DNA of 64,000 bases from Mesorhizobium sp. B2-8-5 (GCF_006440675.2 NZ_CP083951.1:930001-994000), one strand, 5' to 3'. Positions 34,675 to 44,099 are shown, counted from the first letter of the stretch. The notes: generated from the sequence alone by a model not told the origin. Numbers and translations are program-made.

Positions 34675-34703
34675 AAAGGGCCGGATCGATCCGGCCCTTT
34701 TTC
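34675..34703 (-). terminator. Rho-independent terminator of tRNA-Gly
   Basis: AAAAGGGCCGGATCGATCCGG followed by CCCTTTTT: a perfect 10-base-pair stem GGGCCGGATC/GATCCGGCCC flanked by A and T runs, so it can work in both directions. On the minus strand it lies about 30 bases downstream of the tRNA-Gly 3' end. Confidence 0.85.
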
Positions 34704-34729
34704 ATAGCGCTTAACTTCCTTGAGGAAAT

Positions 34730-34804
34730 TGGAGCGGGTGAAGCGATTCGAACGCTCGACCCCAACCTTGGCAAGGTTGTGCTCTACCCCTGAGCTACAC
34801 CCGC
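34730..34804 (-). tRNA. tRNA-Gly (anticodon GCC)
   Basis: The minus strand folds as a 75-base cloverleaf including an encoded CCA. The acceptor stem is GCGGGTG/CACCCGC with U as discriminator, the D-arm carries AGCTCAGGGGTAGAGC, the anticodon stem-loop is CAACC-TTGCCAA-GGTTG with anticodon GCC, and the T-arm carries GTTCGAATC. A terminator follows at 34675-34703. No integrase or attachment-site repeat is next to it. Confidence 0.96.
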
Positions 34805-35066
34805 TCGCGCGGCCTTGGGCCGCAAGCCGGGCCTATATGGCCGAAGAGCGCGGCGATTGCAACAGGGAAATGACGGTGTTCTTGGAGCGAATTCCTCACG
34901 CGGCGAAGTTCGCTTCGAAATGATCGAAGCGGGGCCAAAACCGGGCCGGTTGCGAGTCCCCGGGCAAAGCCGCCGTTCGCCTTGCCTGGAATCGCTGCGG
35001 CAGCCTTGCCCCGAGGGCGCCGTTGGCCGTAAACGGCATGACCCCTTTCTGATTGCGCGAGGACCG

Positions 35067-35561
35067 ATGCCGAAGACCGAAGCCGAGCTCAACGAATTTC
35101 TTGCCGATCTCGGCATTGCCGTGACGACGGTGCGGCACCCGCCGCTGTTCACGGTCGCCGATTCGCAAGGCCTGCGCGGCGAGATTCCCGGCGGCCACAC
35201 CAAGAACCTGTTCCTCAAGGACAAGAAGGACAATTATTTCCTCGTCACCGTCGGCGAGGACGCCGTGGTCGACCTGAAGCAGATCCACCACCTGATCGGC
35301 GCCGCCAGCCGGGTGTCCTTCGGCAAGCCGGAAATGCTGATGGAACTGCTCGGCGTCATCCCCGGCGCGGTCACCGTTTTCGGCCTGATCAACGACACGG
35401 AAGGGAAGGTCAAGATCGTGCTCGACCAGGCGTTGATGAGCCACGACGTCATCAACGGCCACCCGCTGACCAATGAGGCGACGACCTCGATCGCCGCCGC
35501 AGACCTGATCAGATTCGTCGAGGCAACCGGCCACGATCCTGTTATCCTCAAGGTCTCATGA
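35067..35561 (+). CDS. proX: Prolyl-tRNA deacylase (ProX/YbaK family)
   Basis: A 164-residue trans-editing enzyme that hydrolyses Ala-tRNA(Pro) or related mischarged tRNAs. The YbaK fold is visible as VRHPPLFTVADSQGLRGEIP, then GGHTKNLFLKDKKDNYFLVT with the catalytic Lys, and KPEMLMELLGVIPGAVTVFG. The C-terminus DVINGHPLTNEATTSIAAAD is typical of the stand-alone PrdX/ProXp-ala group. ATG at 35067 is preceded by GAGG at a spacing of six. It is downstream of tRNA-Gly but on the opposite strand. Confidence 0.88.
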   Translation: MPKTEAELNEFLADLGIAVTTVRHPPLFTVADSQGLRGEIPGGHTKNLFLKDKKDNYFLVTVGEDAVVDLKQIHHLIGAASRVSFGKPEMLMELLGVIPGAVTVFGLINDTEGKVKIVLDQALMSHDVINGHPLTNEATTSIAAADLIRFVEATGHDPVILKVS

Positions 35562-35681
35562 CCTTGAAGGCCTTATTACCTTGAAACTCGGGGGCTGATC
35601 GCCACATGGAAGGCGGTTTTGAAATCCGACAATGACGCGCCGGGCGCCGACGCCCGAGAGCGTGACCGAAAGGGCGAGAAT

Positions 35682-36674
35682 ATGAGTGACGACAATCCGT
35701 ATAGCGGCGCGTTCGGCGGCAATGGCGGCCAGTACGCCCAGACGGTGCAATATGGCGGCGGCGACCGCGCCAAGGTTTCGCTCGGCGACGCGCCGGCGGC
35801 GGCCGACCTGATCAAGGACACCACGACCGCCACCTTCGCCGCCGACGTCATCCAGGAATCGCGCCGCCAGCCGGTGCTGGTCGACTTCTGGGCGCCATGG
35901 TGCGGGCCCTGCAAGCAACTGACGCCGCAGCTCGAAAAGGCGGTGAAGGACGCCGGCGGCAAGGTCAAGCTGGTCAAGATGAACATCGACGATCATCCCT
36001 CGATCGCCGGCCAGCTCGGCATCCAGTCGATCCCCGCCGTCATCGCCTTCAAGGACGGCCAGCCCGTCGACGGCTTCATGGGCGCTGTTCCGGAAAGCCA
36101 GATCGCCCAGTTCATCCAGAAGGTTGGCGGCAAGGGCGGCGGCGCGCCGCAGATCGCGGACGCGCTTGCCGCGGCGGCCGAGGCGCGTACGGCCGGCGAC
36201 GTCCAGACCGCTGCCGACATCTACGATGCGATCCTCGAGCAGGCGCCGGAGACGATCGAGGCGGTCGCGGGTCTGGGCGAGATCCTGTTCGATGCCGGGG
36301 ATGCGGAAGGCGCGGAAGCCGTGCTGGCGCGGGCGCCCGAGGACAAGAAGGACGCGCCGGCGCTGGCGGCGCTGCGCGCCAAGATGACGCTTGCCGCGGA
36401 AGCGGCCGCGCTCGGCAATCCGGCCGAGTTCGAGCGCCGGCTCGCCGCCGACCCGGCCGACCATCAGGCGCGCTTCGACCTGGCGATGATCCAGAACGCG
36501 CGCGGCGAGCGCAGCGCGGCCGCCGACAACCTGCTGGCGATCGTCAAGGCCGACCGGACCTGGAACGACGACGGCGCCAGGGCGCAGCTGTTGAAATTGT
36601 TCGAGGCCTGGGGAATGACCGACGAGGCGACGCTCGCGGCACGCCGCAAGCTCTCGTCGCTGCTGTTTTCCTAG
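35682..36674 (+). CDS. cnoX: Thioredoxin-TPR protein (CnoX/YbbN-like)
   Basis: A 330-residue protein with an N-terminal thioredoxin domain (WCGPC at residues 73-77, cis-Pro in SIPAVIAF) and a C-terminal tetratricopeptide-like region of about 170 residues (DAPALAALRAKMTLAAEAAA). The architecture matches CnoX/YbbN, a redox chaperone that works with GroEL. The E. coli protein has an inactive SXXC motif, whereas this one has the complete active site, as in Caulobacter-type relatives. The start at 35682 follows AGGGCGAGAAT; a TTG 63 bases earlier is an alternative. Confidence 0.88.
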   Translation: MSDDNPYSGAFGGNGGQYAQTVQYGGGDRAKVSLGDAPAAADLIKDTTTATFAADVIQESRRQPVLVDFWAPWCGPCKQLTPQLEKAVKDAGGKVKLVKMNIDDHPSIAGQLGIQSIPAVIAFKDGQPVDGFMGAVPESQIAQFIQKVGGKGGGAPQIADALAAAAEARTAGDVQTAADIYDAILEQAPETIEAVAGLGEILFDAGDAEGAEAVLARAPEDKKDAPALAALRAKMTLAAEAAALGNPAEFERRLAADPADHQARFDLAMIQNARGERSAAADNLLAIVKADRTWNDDGARAQLLKLFEAWGMTDEATLAARRKLSSLLFS

Positions 36675-36675
36675 A

Positions 36676-36793
36676 ACGGTTCGGCGTTTCACAGAATCGC
36701 CGAACCGCTTTAAGTTTGGTTTTGCGCAATTCCGGACGGGAGGCTACGGCGACGTCGCCGAACCTGACCGCCAGGCACTTTTCGCGGAATTGC
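36676..36793. repeat. Palindromic repeat after the thioredoxin-TPR gene
   Basis: A 10-base-pair hairpin, CGGTTCGGCG (36677-36686) with CGCCGAACCG (36698-36707), is followed by the inverted arms GCAATTCCG (36726-36734) and CGGAATTGC (36785-36793). A worn relative seems to lie near 13410-13465. This form recurs in rhizobial genomes as I recall, which is not checked here. The first hairpin may also act as a terminator. Confidence 0.6.
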
Positions 36794-36950
36794 CGTGAAT
36801 TTTTTGCCGGCTATCGTGGCCGGCAGGCTTGCGCAGCGGGACGTCAGCGCCAGATAAGGGCGGGGCCGGACGCCGATAGAGGCGAGTTTGCCGGTGCGAG
36901 AGGAGATTGCAGCTTGATGCTCTTGCCGCCGTTGCTTTGGGAGGGTCGCG

Positions 36951-37622
36951 GTGCGCGTCGGTAACGCACTCTATCGGCTTGCCAAGGATCTGCCGCCGGC
37001 AATCCCGGTGTTCCCGCTTGCCGGGGCGCTGCTTCTGCCGGGCGGCCGCATGCCGCTCAACGTCTTCGAGCCGCGTTACCTGCAGATGATCGACCTGGCG
37101 ATGGCCGGCTCGCGGCTGATCGGCATGGTCCAGCCCAGCCTTGACGGCGCATTGCGCGACGACGGCGAGCCCGAGCTGTGCAGCGTCGGTTGCGCCGGGC
37201 GCATCATCTCGCTCGCCGAGACCGGCGACGGGCGCTACCTGATCTCGCTGCAGGGCGTATGCCGGTTTCGCATCGTGCAGGAGCTCGCGGCAAAGGCGCC
37301 GTTCCGGCAGTGCAAGATCAGGCCGTTTTTGGCCGACCTCGATGAAGACCCGGCCGGCGCCGAGGTCGACCGGCCGGCGCTGCTCAAGGCGTTTCGCGCC
37401 TATCTGCAGGCCAACGACCTCGAGGCCGACTGGGAAAGCGTCAGCCGCGCCGAAAACGGCATGCTGGTCAACGCGCTGTCGATGATGGCGCCTTATGGAC
37501 CGGCCGAGAAACAGGCGCTGCTGGAAGCGCCGGACCTGAAGACGCGCGCCGAGACGCTGATCGCCATCACCGAAATAACGCTGGCGCGCGAGGATGATGA
37601 ATTTGGGTCAAGTCTACAATAG
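36951..37622 (+). CDS. LON substrate-binding domain protein
   Basis: A 223-residue protein with the N-terminal substrate-binding domain of Lon protease ([20 protein letters not shown], then [20 protein letters not shown] and [11 protein letters not shown]) but no ATPase or protease domain. Stand-alone LON-domain proteins are common in alphaproteobacteria; their role is unclear. It starts with GTG at 36951, preceded by GGGAGGGTCGCG. The Trm112-like gene follows after 23 bases, and the two often co-occur in this order. Confidence 0.87.
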   Translation: MRVGNALYRLAKDLPPAIPVFPLAGALLLPGGRMPLNVFEPRYLQMIDLAMAGSRLIGMVQPSLDGALRDDGEPELCSVGCAGRIISLAETGDGRYLISLQGVCRFRIVQELAAKAPFRQCKIRPFLADLDEDPAGAEVDRPALLKAFRAYLQANDLEADWESVSRAENGMLVNALSMMAPYGPAEKQALLEAPDLKTRAETLIAITEITLAREDDEFGSSLQ

Positions 37623-37645
37623 GTTGCCGGTACGGGGACGGGTTC

Positions 37646-37891
37646 ATGGCTGACGGACGTGACGGGCGGAAGGCCGAGGTCGACCCGAAGCTGCTGGAGC
37701 TGCTGGCCTGCCCGCTGACCAAGGGGCCGCTGACCTGGGACCCCGAGCGCAGCGAGCTGGTCTCGCGCGTGGCGAAGCTCGCCTATCCGGTGCGCGACGG
37801 TATCCCGATCATGCTGCCTTCGGAGGCGCGCACGATCTCGGCCGAGGACATGCTGGCGCCGCGGACGCCGCGGCTCGGCGGGGCTTCGTGA
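37646..37891 (+). CDS. Trm112 family protein
   Basis: An 81-residue protein with the Trm112-like core [20 protein letters not shown] and [18 protein letters not shown]. In eukaryotes Trm112 activates methyltransferases; the bacterial YcaR-like members are usually short and have unknown partners. Only one cysteine remains of the zinc-knuckle set, as in many alphaproteobacterial members. It is 23 bases after the LON-domain gene and probably in one transcript with it. Confidence 0.82.
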   Translation: MADGRDGRKAEVDPKLLELLACPLTKGPLTWDPERSELVSRVAKLAYPVRDGIPIMLPSEARTISAEDMLAPRTPRLGGAS

Positions 37892-37915
37892 AGACCTTTT
37901 GCTGACAACCGGAAC

Positions 37916-38084
37916 GCTGGCGGGACAGCACCCCCCTCTGCCCTGCCGGGCATCTCCCCCGCAAGGGGGGAGATTGGCAGTTCTGGCGCTCCGCCATTCT
38001 TGCAACGTTGGAGATTGGCGAAACCGGCTGAGCGTTCAATCTCCCCCCTTGCGGGGGAGATGGCCGGCAGGCCAGAGGGGGGTG
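37916..38084. repeat. RIME-like repeat, complete two-part copy (family B)
   Basis: CCCCCCTCTGCCCTGCCGGG and a CCCCCGCAAGGGGGG hairpin, then GATTGGCAG, a spacer with AACGTTGGAGATTGGCGAAA, and the inverted second part with the CCCCCTTGCGGGGG hairpin. This fills the gap between the convergent Trm112-like and dnaE2 genes. Confidence 0.8.
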
Positions 38085-38143
38085 TGAAGGAACGCGGCTT
38101 CACAATGCGTCTTCGCTCCGATTGAGGTCGAAGAGCCTCTGCC

Positions 38144-41100
38144 TCACTGAAAATTCCGCCCTTTCGGCATGACTTGTTGCGCGGCACCCGACAGGGCCTC
38201 GATATCCTGGCGGACCGGCAGGCCGCGGCTTGCGGCGGACTCTGATCCAGCCGGCCGTTCGGCGGGATTATGCTCGATGACCGGGCGGTTGGACTCCAGC
38301 AACACGCTCAGCCAGGAGGTCAGATCCTCGATCCGGTCGGCGACGATGTGGATGACGTCCGATTCATGCTGCAGCTTGCCGGTGACGCGGATGAAGCGGG
38401 CGCCCATGACGACGGAGCGGAAGCGGTCGAAGACGCGTGGCCAGATGATGACGTTGGCGATCGATTTTTCGTCTTCCAGCGTGAGGAAGATCGCATTGCC
38501 CTTGCCTGGGCGCTGGCGCACCAGCACCAGCCCGGCGACGGAAACGCGGCGGCCGTCGCGCACCGACGGCAGGCGGGAATTGGGGGTGACGCCGGCGCGA
38601 TCCAGCCTTTCGCGCAGGAAGGCGACGGGATGCTCCTTCAGCGACAGGCCGAGCGAGCGGTAGTCGTGCACGACATGCTCGCCGAGCGGCATTTTCGGCA
38701 GTTTCGTTTCCGGCTCCAGCTCGCGCAGGCTGAGCGACGGCTGGTCGAACAGCGGCAGTTTTTCGGCTGCGCTCTTGCCGTCGAGCGCCCGCACCTCCCA
38801 GAGCGCGGCACGGCGGTCGAGGCCGATCGAGCGGAACGCATCAGCCTGCGCCAGCTTCTCGATCTCGCCGACATCGAGGCCCGAGCGCAACCAGACATCC
38901 CTGACCGACCGATAGCCATCGCCGCGCTGGGCAACGACGATATCCATGCGCTCCTCGGACAGGCCCTTGATCTGGCGGAAGCCAAGGCGGACGGCATGCG
39001 CCGTCTCGATGACGCCGCGCATCGAGGCGTGGCGCTCGAGGATGCGGGACGGATCGAAGGCGGTGGCCTCCAGCGTGCAGTCCCAGACGGAATGGTTGAT
39101 GTCGACCTCGCGCACCTCGACGCCATGGTCGCGCGCATCGCGCACGAGCTGCGCCGGCTGGTAGAAACCCATCGGCTGGGAATTCAGGATCGCGGCGCAG
39201 AACACGTCGGGAAAGAAGGTCTTGAACCAGCAGGAGGCGTAGACCAGCAGCGCGAAGGAGGCGGCGTGGCTTTCGGGAAAGCCATATTCGCCAAAGCCTT
39301 CGATCTGCTTGAAGCAGCGCTCGGCGAAGTCTCTGGGATAGCCTTTCTCGACCATCCCTTCGACCATCCGCGTCTCATAGTTGCCGATCGTGCCGGTTCT
39401 CTTGAAGGTCGCCATGGCGCGGCGCAGTTCGTCGGCCTCGCCCGGCCGGAAGCCGCCGGCGACAATGGCGATCTTCATCGCCTGCTCCTGAAACAAAGGC
39501 ACACCGAGCGTCTTGCCAAGGATCTCTTCCAACTCAGGCTTGGGGTATTCGGCCTTCTCCTTGCCCTGTCGTCTACGCAGATAAGGATGCACCATGTCGC
39601 CCTGGATCGGACCGGGCCGCACGATCGCCACCTCGATGACGAGATCATAGAATTCGCGGGGCTTAAGCCGCGGCAGCATCGACATCTGAGCGCGGGATTC
39701 AATCTGGAAGACGCCCAGCGTATCCGCCCGGCAGATCATGTCGTAGACGCGCTGGTTCTCCGGCGGGATAGAGTCCAAGCTGTAGGGCCGGCCGTAATCG
39801 TCCCGCGCCTGCGGATAATGCTGCGTGAGCAAGGTCAGAGCGCGCTTCAGGCAGGTCAGCATGCCGAGCGCCAGCACGTCGACCTTGAGGATCTTCACCG
39901 CATCGAGATCGTCCTTGTCCCATTCAACCATCTTTCGCTCCTCCATCGCCGTCTTGACGATGGGCACGACCTCGTCGAGACGGTCCCTGGTGATGACGAA
40001 GCCGCCGACATGCTGGGAAAGATGGCGGGGAAAGCCCATGATCTCGTTGGCGCGCTCCAGCACCTGCCGCGACAGCGGATCGGTGCGGTCGAGACCGCCG
40101 GCATTGGCTTCCCTTGCGCCGAGCTCGGAGGTCGACCAGCCCCAGATGGTGCTGGACAGCGCGCTGCGGACATCTTCCGACAGGCCCATGGCCTTGGCCA
40201 CCTCGCGCAAGGCGGAGCGGCCGCGATAGCTGATGACGGCGGCGGCCAAGGCGGTGCGCTTGGTGCTGTATTTCGTATAGATGTACTGAATGACCTCTTC
40301 ACGCCGCTCATGCTCGAAATCGACGTCGATGTCGGGCGGCTCGTTGCGCTCTTCCGAGATGAAGCGCTCGAACAAGGTGTCGATGCGTTCCGGGCCGACC
40401 TCGGTGATGCCGATGCAGAAGCAGATGATCGAATTGGCGGCCGAGCCGCGGCCCTGGCAAAGGATGTCCTGGCTGCGGGCGAATTTGACGATGTCGTGGA
40501 CGGTGAGGAAATAGCGCGCGTAGTTCAGGCGCTCGATCAAAGCGAGCTCGCTGTCGATGCGTTTCAGCACATAATCGGGAACGCCGGCCGGATAGCGCCT
40601 GACCGCCCCTTCCCGCGCCAGGCGTTCGAGCTCGGCCTGCGGTCCAAGCCCGGATTCGGTCGGCTCGTCCGGATAATTGTATTCGAGGTCGCTGAGCGAG
40701 AAGGTGAGCTCGTCGGCGAAGCGCAGCGTCTCCGCCAGCGCCTGCGGGTGGCGGCGGAAAAGCCGCGCCATCTCCAGCGGCGGCTTCAGGTGGCGCTCGG
40801 CATTGGCCGTCAGCTCGAGCCCGACTTCGGAAACCGGGGTGTTGAGGCGGATCGCGGTGAGCACGTCCTGCAGCGGGCGGCGGTCGGCGGCGTGATAGAG
40901 CACGTCGTTGGTCGCCATCAGCGGGACGCGGGCGTGCTCGGCCATCGACGCCGCCTGCTCGATGCGGAAACGATCGTTGCCGGCATAATCCGGCGCCACG
41001 GCCAGCCGGAGCGCCGCGCCGAAACGATCCTTAAGCCGGCTAATAAACGACAAGCCGTCCTCGGCGCCTGCCAACAGATCGGGCAGGATCGCCAGCGACA

Positions 41101-41479
41101 TCCGATCGCCCCATTCGAGCAGGTCGCTCAACTGGAGCAGCGTCGCGCCCTTCTCGTTCTCGTCGCGCAGATTGGCCTGGGTCAGCATGCGGCAGAGATG
41201 GCCCCAGCCCTGGCGGTCGCGGGGATAGGCGAGGATATCCGGCGCGCCGTCGCCGAAAACCAGGCGGCAGCCGGGATGATAGGCCATCTTCTCCACCCTG
41301 GCCTGCTGCCAGGCGCGCACGACGCCGGCGACCGTGTTCCTGTCGGCAAGCCCGATCGAGGCAAAACCGTAGAACTTCGCGGTCACCACCAGTTCCTCGG
41401 GTTTCGAAGCGCCGCGCAGGAAGGAGAAATTCGAACTTATGCCGAACTCGGCATAGGGGATGACGGTCAGCGCGTTCAT
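38144..41479 (-). CDS. dnaE2: Error-prone DNA polymerase III alpha subunit
   Basis: A 1111-residue C-family polymerase that, with ImuA and ImuB, performs SOS-induced translesion synthesis. The N-terminal PHP domain starts ALTVIPYAEFGISSNFSFLR. The polymerase core contains PDIDVDFEHERREEVIQYIY, which carries the catalytic aspartates, and ends with an OB domain (VSVAGLVLVRQRPGKGNAIF). The length, shorter than the replicative DnaE by a few dozen residues, fits DnaE2. The start at 41479 overlaps the ImuB stop by four bases. This is the third gene of the cassette. Confidence 0.95.
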   Translation of the reverse strand: MNALTVIPYAEFGISSNFSFLRGASKPEELVVTAKFYGFASIGLADRNTVAGVVRAWQQARVEKMAYHPGCRLVFGDGAPDILAYPRDRQGWGHLCRMLTQANLRDENEKGATLLQLSDLLEWGDRMSLAILPDLLAGAEDGLSFISRLKDRFGAALRLAVAPDYAGNDRFRIEQAASMAEHARVPLMATNDVLYHAADRRPLQDVLTAIRLNTPVSEVGLELTANAERHLKPPLEMARLFRRHPQALAETLRFADELTFSLSDLEYNYPDEPTESGLGPQAELERLAREGAVRRYPAGVPDYVLKRIDSELALIERLNYARYFLTVHDIVKFARSQDILCQGRGSAANSIICFCIGITEVGPERIDTLFERFISEERNEPPDIDVDFEHERREEVIQYIYTKYSTKRTALAAAVISYRGRSALREVAKAMGLSEDVRSALSSTIWGWSTSELGAREANAGGLDRTDPLSRQVLERANEIMGFPRHLSQHVGGFVITRDRLDEVVPIVKTAMEERKMVEWDKDDLDAVKILKVDVLALGMLTCLKRALTLLTQHYPQARDDYGRPYSLDSIPPENQRVYDMICRADTLGVFQIESRAQMSMLPRLKPREFYDLVIEVAIVRPGPIQGDMVHPYLRRRQGKEKAEYPKPELEEILGKTLGVPLFQEQAMKIAIVAGGFRPGEADELRRAMATFKRTGTIGNYETRMVEGMVEKGYPRDFAERCFKQIEGFGEYGFPESHAASFALLVYASCWFKTFFPDVFCAAILNSQPMGFYQPAQLVRDARDHGVEVREVDINHSVWDCTLEATAFDPSRILERHASMRGVIETAHAVRLGFRQIKGLSEERMDIVVAQRGDGYRSVRDVWLRSGLDVGEIEKLAQADAFRSIGLDRRAALWEVRALDGKSAAEKLPLFDQPSLSLRELEPETKLPKMPLGEHVVHDYRSLGLSLKEHPVAFLRERLDRAGVTPNSRLPSVRDGRRVSVAGLVLVRQRPGKGNAIFLTLEDEKSIANVIIWPRVFDRFRSVVMGARFIRVTGKLQHESDVIHIVADRIEDLTSWLSVLLESNRPVIEHNPAERPAGSESAASRGLPVRQDIEALSGAAQQVMPKGRNFQ

Positions 41480-43110
41480 GCGAACACCCCATGCATGAAC
41501 CAGCGCGGCGGCGCGGCCTGCGCGGCGCTGCTGTAGAGGCCCTGGCGGTAGAGCCAATAGCGGCGTCCCTCGCTGTCCTCGATGCGGTAATAATCGCGGG
41601 TCGGCGCCTCCTCCTCACCGGGCAATTGCCGCCACCATTCGGCGGCGATGCGCTCCGGCCCCTCGGCGCGGGCGACGCGGTAGAGCGCGCGCCGCCAGCG
41701 GAAATTCATTGGCGGACCTTCCGGGATCTCGGTCGCCGGCACCTCGATCGGCTCGGGCGAGCGGAACAGGCGCACCGGCCGCTCCGGCGGATAGACGGTC
41801 ATCGGCGGCGCCGTTCGGGGCGGTGCTGCCCGGCCGGCCGCCGGGGCGCGTCTTTGCGGCGCTTCGGCGAAAGGCACGGTTTTGACGGCGCGTTCCGGCA
41901 GATGGCTTTCGACGGCCACCGGCTTCAGCACGGCGGCCTCGCCGAGACGGGCGCGGACGCGGTCGGCGAAGAGCGCGATGTCGGCGTCATCGTCGTTCGT
42001 CTCGCCGGTGAGGTCGCCCTGGGCCAAGTCGAAGGCCGCGACCGACAGCACGGACAACCGCACGAGGTCGAAGCCGAAGCCGGCGTCGATGGTCTGCTCC
42101 AGCGCGGTAAGCCGCTCATGGAACAGTCTTTGGATCAGCCGCGGCTCGCGCATCGGGCGCGAGGTGCCGACGGCGATGCGGCTGACGGCGCCGTCGACGC
42201 GGAAGAGAAGCAGCGCCAGCGTGCGCGCGCCCTCGCCGCGGCGTTCGAGGTCGCTCTTCAAGGCGATCGCCAGCCGGCTCACCAGCCGCTCGATGTCGTC
42301 GGTGAGCACGACCGGTTCGGCAAGGTGGCGCTCGACCGAGAGCGGCGCGACGGGAAGGCGCGGCGACACGGCCTCGTCGAGGCGGCCGAGCGCCTGGTCG
42401 AGGCGCAGAAGCAAGGTGGCGCCGAAGCGGCGGGCGAGCGGCGCGCGGGGCGCGGCCATCACCGCGCCGGCGGTGCGCAGGCCCACACTTTCCAGGCCGA
42501 CGCGGGTTTCCGGCGTGATGCGCAGCGCCGACAGTGGCAATGGCGCCAGGAGCGCCTCCTCCTCGCCGCCGGCGATGATGCGGTCGCCATGGAAGCGCGC
42601 CGCCGCCCAGGCGGCGCCCGGCGTCGAAGCCAGCCCGGCGCGGACATCGAAGCCCTGCTGGAAGAAGCGGGTGAGGATCTCGTCCTGCATGGCGCGCTCG
42701 CCGCCGAACAAATGCGTGCAGCCGGTGACGTCGAGGAACAGCCCGTCCTCGCCGTCGATCGCCACCAGCGGCGTGTAGCGGTCGCACCAGTCGGCAAGGC
42801 CTTCGAGCAGCCGGCGGTCGGCTTCCGCATCGGCCTCGACCACATCGATCGAGGGATGCATGGCGCGCGCATCGGCGATGCCCATGCCGCGCTTCAATCT
42901 GAGCGCCTCAGCCCGCTCGTCGAGGGCCGCGATGCGCTGGGTGTTGTTGTCGCGATGGCTGATCACAAGCGGCGGGTGAGGTGACGGCAGGTGATGCGGG
43001 GGCCGGGAACGCCAGGACCGCCCCAGGCGCTGGCGCAGGATCCGCTCCGCGGCCAGATGCGGGAACCACAGCGACAGAATTCTCTGTTCTTTCTGCAAAA
43101 GCGTGTTCAT
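41476..43110 (-). CDS. imuB: ImuB, inactive Y-family polymerase-like protein
   Basis: A 544-residue partner of DnaE2. It shows Y-family polymerase structure (GMGIADARAMHPSIDVVEAD, VAIDGEDGLFLDVTGCTHLF) but the first catalytic motif is replaced: LSLWFPHLAAERIL stands where active members have the Asp-x-Asp pair. Such inactive ImuB proteins act as scaffolds that bind the beta clamp and DnaE2. The long C-terminal half carries WRRALYRVARAEGPERIAAE and the SEGRRYWLYRQG segment of the ImuB family. The start at 43110 lies inside the ImuA gene, with about 200 bases of overlap. Confidence 0.93.
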   Translation of the reverse strand: MNTLLQKEQRILSLWFPHLAAERILRQRLGRSWRSRPPHHLPSPHPPLVISHRDNNTQRIAALDERAEALRLKRGMGIADARAMHPSIDVVEADAEADRRLLEGLADWCDRYTPLVAIDGEDGLFLDVTGCTHLFGGERAMQDEILTRFFQQGFDVRAGLASTPGAAWAAARFHGDRIIAGGEEEALLAPLPLSALRITPETRVGLESVGLRTAGAVMAAPRAPLARRFGATLLLRLDQALGRLDEAVSPRLPVAPLSVERHLAEPVVLTDDIERLVSRLAIALKSDLERRGEGARTLALLLFRVDGAVSRIAVGTSRPMREPRLIQRLFHERLTALEQTIDAGFGFDLVRLSVLSVAAFDLAQGDLTGETNDDDADIALFADRVRARLGEAAVLKPVAVESHLPERAVKTVPFAEAPQRRAPAAGRAAPPRTAPPMTVYPPERPVRLFRSPEPIEVPATEIPEGPPMNFRWRRALYRVARAEGPERIAAEWWRQLPGEEEAPTRDYYRIEDSEGRRYWLYRQGLYSSAAQAAPPRWFMHGVFA

Positions 43111-43915
43111 GTGGGTTCCACTCCAGTGTGAATTGTCCGGGCAGGGCCGTGCGGCTCTTGCCGATATCGAGTTTGAAGGCGGGGCGTCCGATCGAGCCGG
43201 CGAGCGGCCCGGCGACGGTTTCGCGGCTTGCCGCCGCCGCCGCCGAGACGATGAGGCGCACCGGGGCGGCGGTGGGGTCGGCCTCGCCGGCCTGGCGCAG
43301 CAAAAGCAGCGGCCGGCCGGCATTCTGGGCGCGGGCGTGCAGCCGGCGCGTGGCGGTGAGGTCGAGCCGCTGCGGACTGCCGCGGATCTCGAGGATGACC
43401 GCGGCAAAGGCCGTCATGCGGGCGGCCTCCTCGGCGATCCACAGTGCGTCGAGCAGTTTTGGCGCCTCGGAAAACAGCAATTGCTCCGGTTCGATGCCGA
43501 ACAGGGCGTGAAGGCCCCTGGCATAGGGAAAGCCGGCCTCGTGGAAAATTTCCGCCGTGCCGACCCAGAGGATCGGCAGGCCCTGCTTCTCTCTGAGGAC
43601 CAGGCTTACGAGCGACAGCGCGAAGCCGGCAACGGCGCCGGCATCGCGGGTCTCCAGGCCATGGATTTCGCTGAGCGCCGCCTTGGGCAGGCCGCCGCCG
43701 AGGGCGGCGTCGAGGCGACCGATGCCGGTATGCAGGAAGGCGTCCGCCGAAGCCACGGCGAGGCCACGCCGGACGATCGTCCTGTCCGATCGAGTGGCAT
43801 CCACGATACCACCGGCCGCCGACGCTTCCAGGCGCTCGGGCAGCGTTCCTTCGATCTTCGCGATCTGGCGGCGCAGGGCAAAAACAGTGTCCCGCGCCAC
43901 GGCGCTCATCGCCAT
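42908..43915 (-). CDS. imuA: ImuA, RecA-like SOS mutagenesis protein
   Basis: A 335-residue RecA-fold protein of the ImuA (SulA2-like) group. It begins MAMSAVARDTVFALRRQIAK and has a core with LPILWVGTAEIFHEAGFPYA and LILRGSPQRLDLTATRRLHA-like strands (visible as EIRGSPQRLDLTATRRLHAR). The C-terminal Pro/Ala-rich tail (about 60 residues) is encoded on DNA that also encodes the first 68 residues of ImuB. It is the first gene of the cassette and has a consensus SOS box 24 bases before its start codon. A start at 43936 is possible but would place the SOS box across the initiation region. Confidence 0.9.
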   Translation of the reverse strand: MAMSAVARDTVFALRRQIAKIEGTLPERLEASAAGGIVDATRSDRTIVRRGLAVASADAFLHTGIGRLDAALGGGLPKAALSEIHGLETRDAGAVAGFALSLVSLVLREKQGLPILWVGTAEIFHEAGFPYARGLHALFGIEPEQLLFSEAPKLLDALWIAEEAARMTAFAAVILEIRGSPQRLDLTATRRLHARAQNAGRPLLLLRQAGEADPTAAPVRLIVSAAAAASRETVAGPLAGSIGRPAFKLDIGKSRTALPGQFTLEWNPHEHAFAERTENSVAVVPASGRGADPAPAPGAVLAFPAPASPAVTSPAACDQPSRQQHPAHRGPRRAG

Positions 43916-43938
43916 GACGTTCACTTCCGGCAGCAATT

Positions 43939-43953
43939 GTTCCTGTTATGTTC
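43939..43953 (-). promoter_or_regulatory. Alphaproteobacterial LexA (SOS) box upstream of imuA
   Basis: GTTC-CTGTTAT-GTTC matches GTTC-N7-GTTC, the LexA site of Rhizobiales and other alphaproteobacteria, with no mismatch. Read on the coding strand it is GAAC-N7-GAAC. It lies 24 bases upstream of the imuA start and so explains damage control of the whole three-gene cassette. Confidence 0.9.
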
Positions 43954-44099
43954 CTATAGATTCCAGAGGCGGCCGGAAGAGTCAAGCAGAGTCACAAGGA
44001 ATTTATTCCTTCGAGCTTTTACCCTGAAAGCGAACGCCCAGCCGGCTCATTTGCCTCAATCGGCGCGAAAGCCTATATGCCGGGATCAAAGGAAATTTC

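Noticed and set aside
34730..34804. Integration site at tRNA-Gly
   Set aside because: No integrase gene, no duplicated tRNA 3' end and no change of gene content next to the tRNA were seen.
38270..41536. Long plus-strand open frame opposite dnaE2
   Set aside because: It mirrors the codon pattern of dnaE2 on the other strand, as expected in GC-rich DNA, and shows no family features. The same was judged for the long plus-strand frames at 3370-5196, 11053-13461 and 17804-19333.
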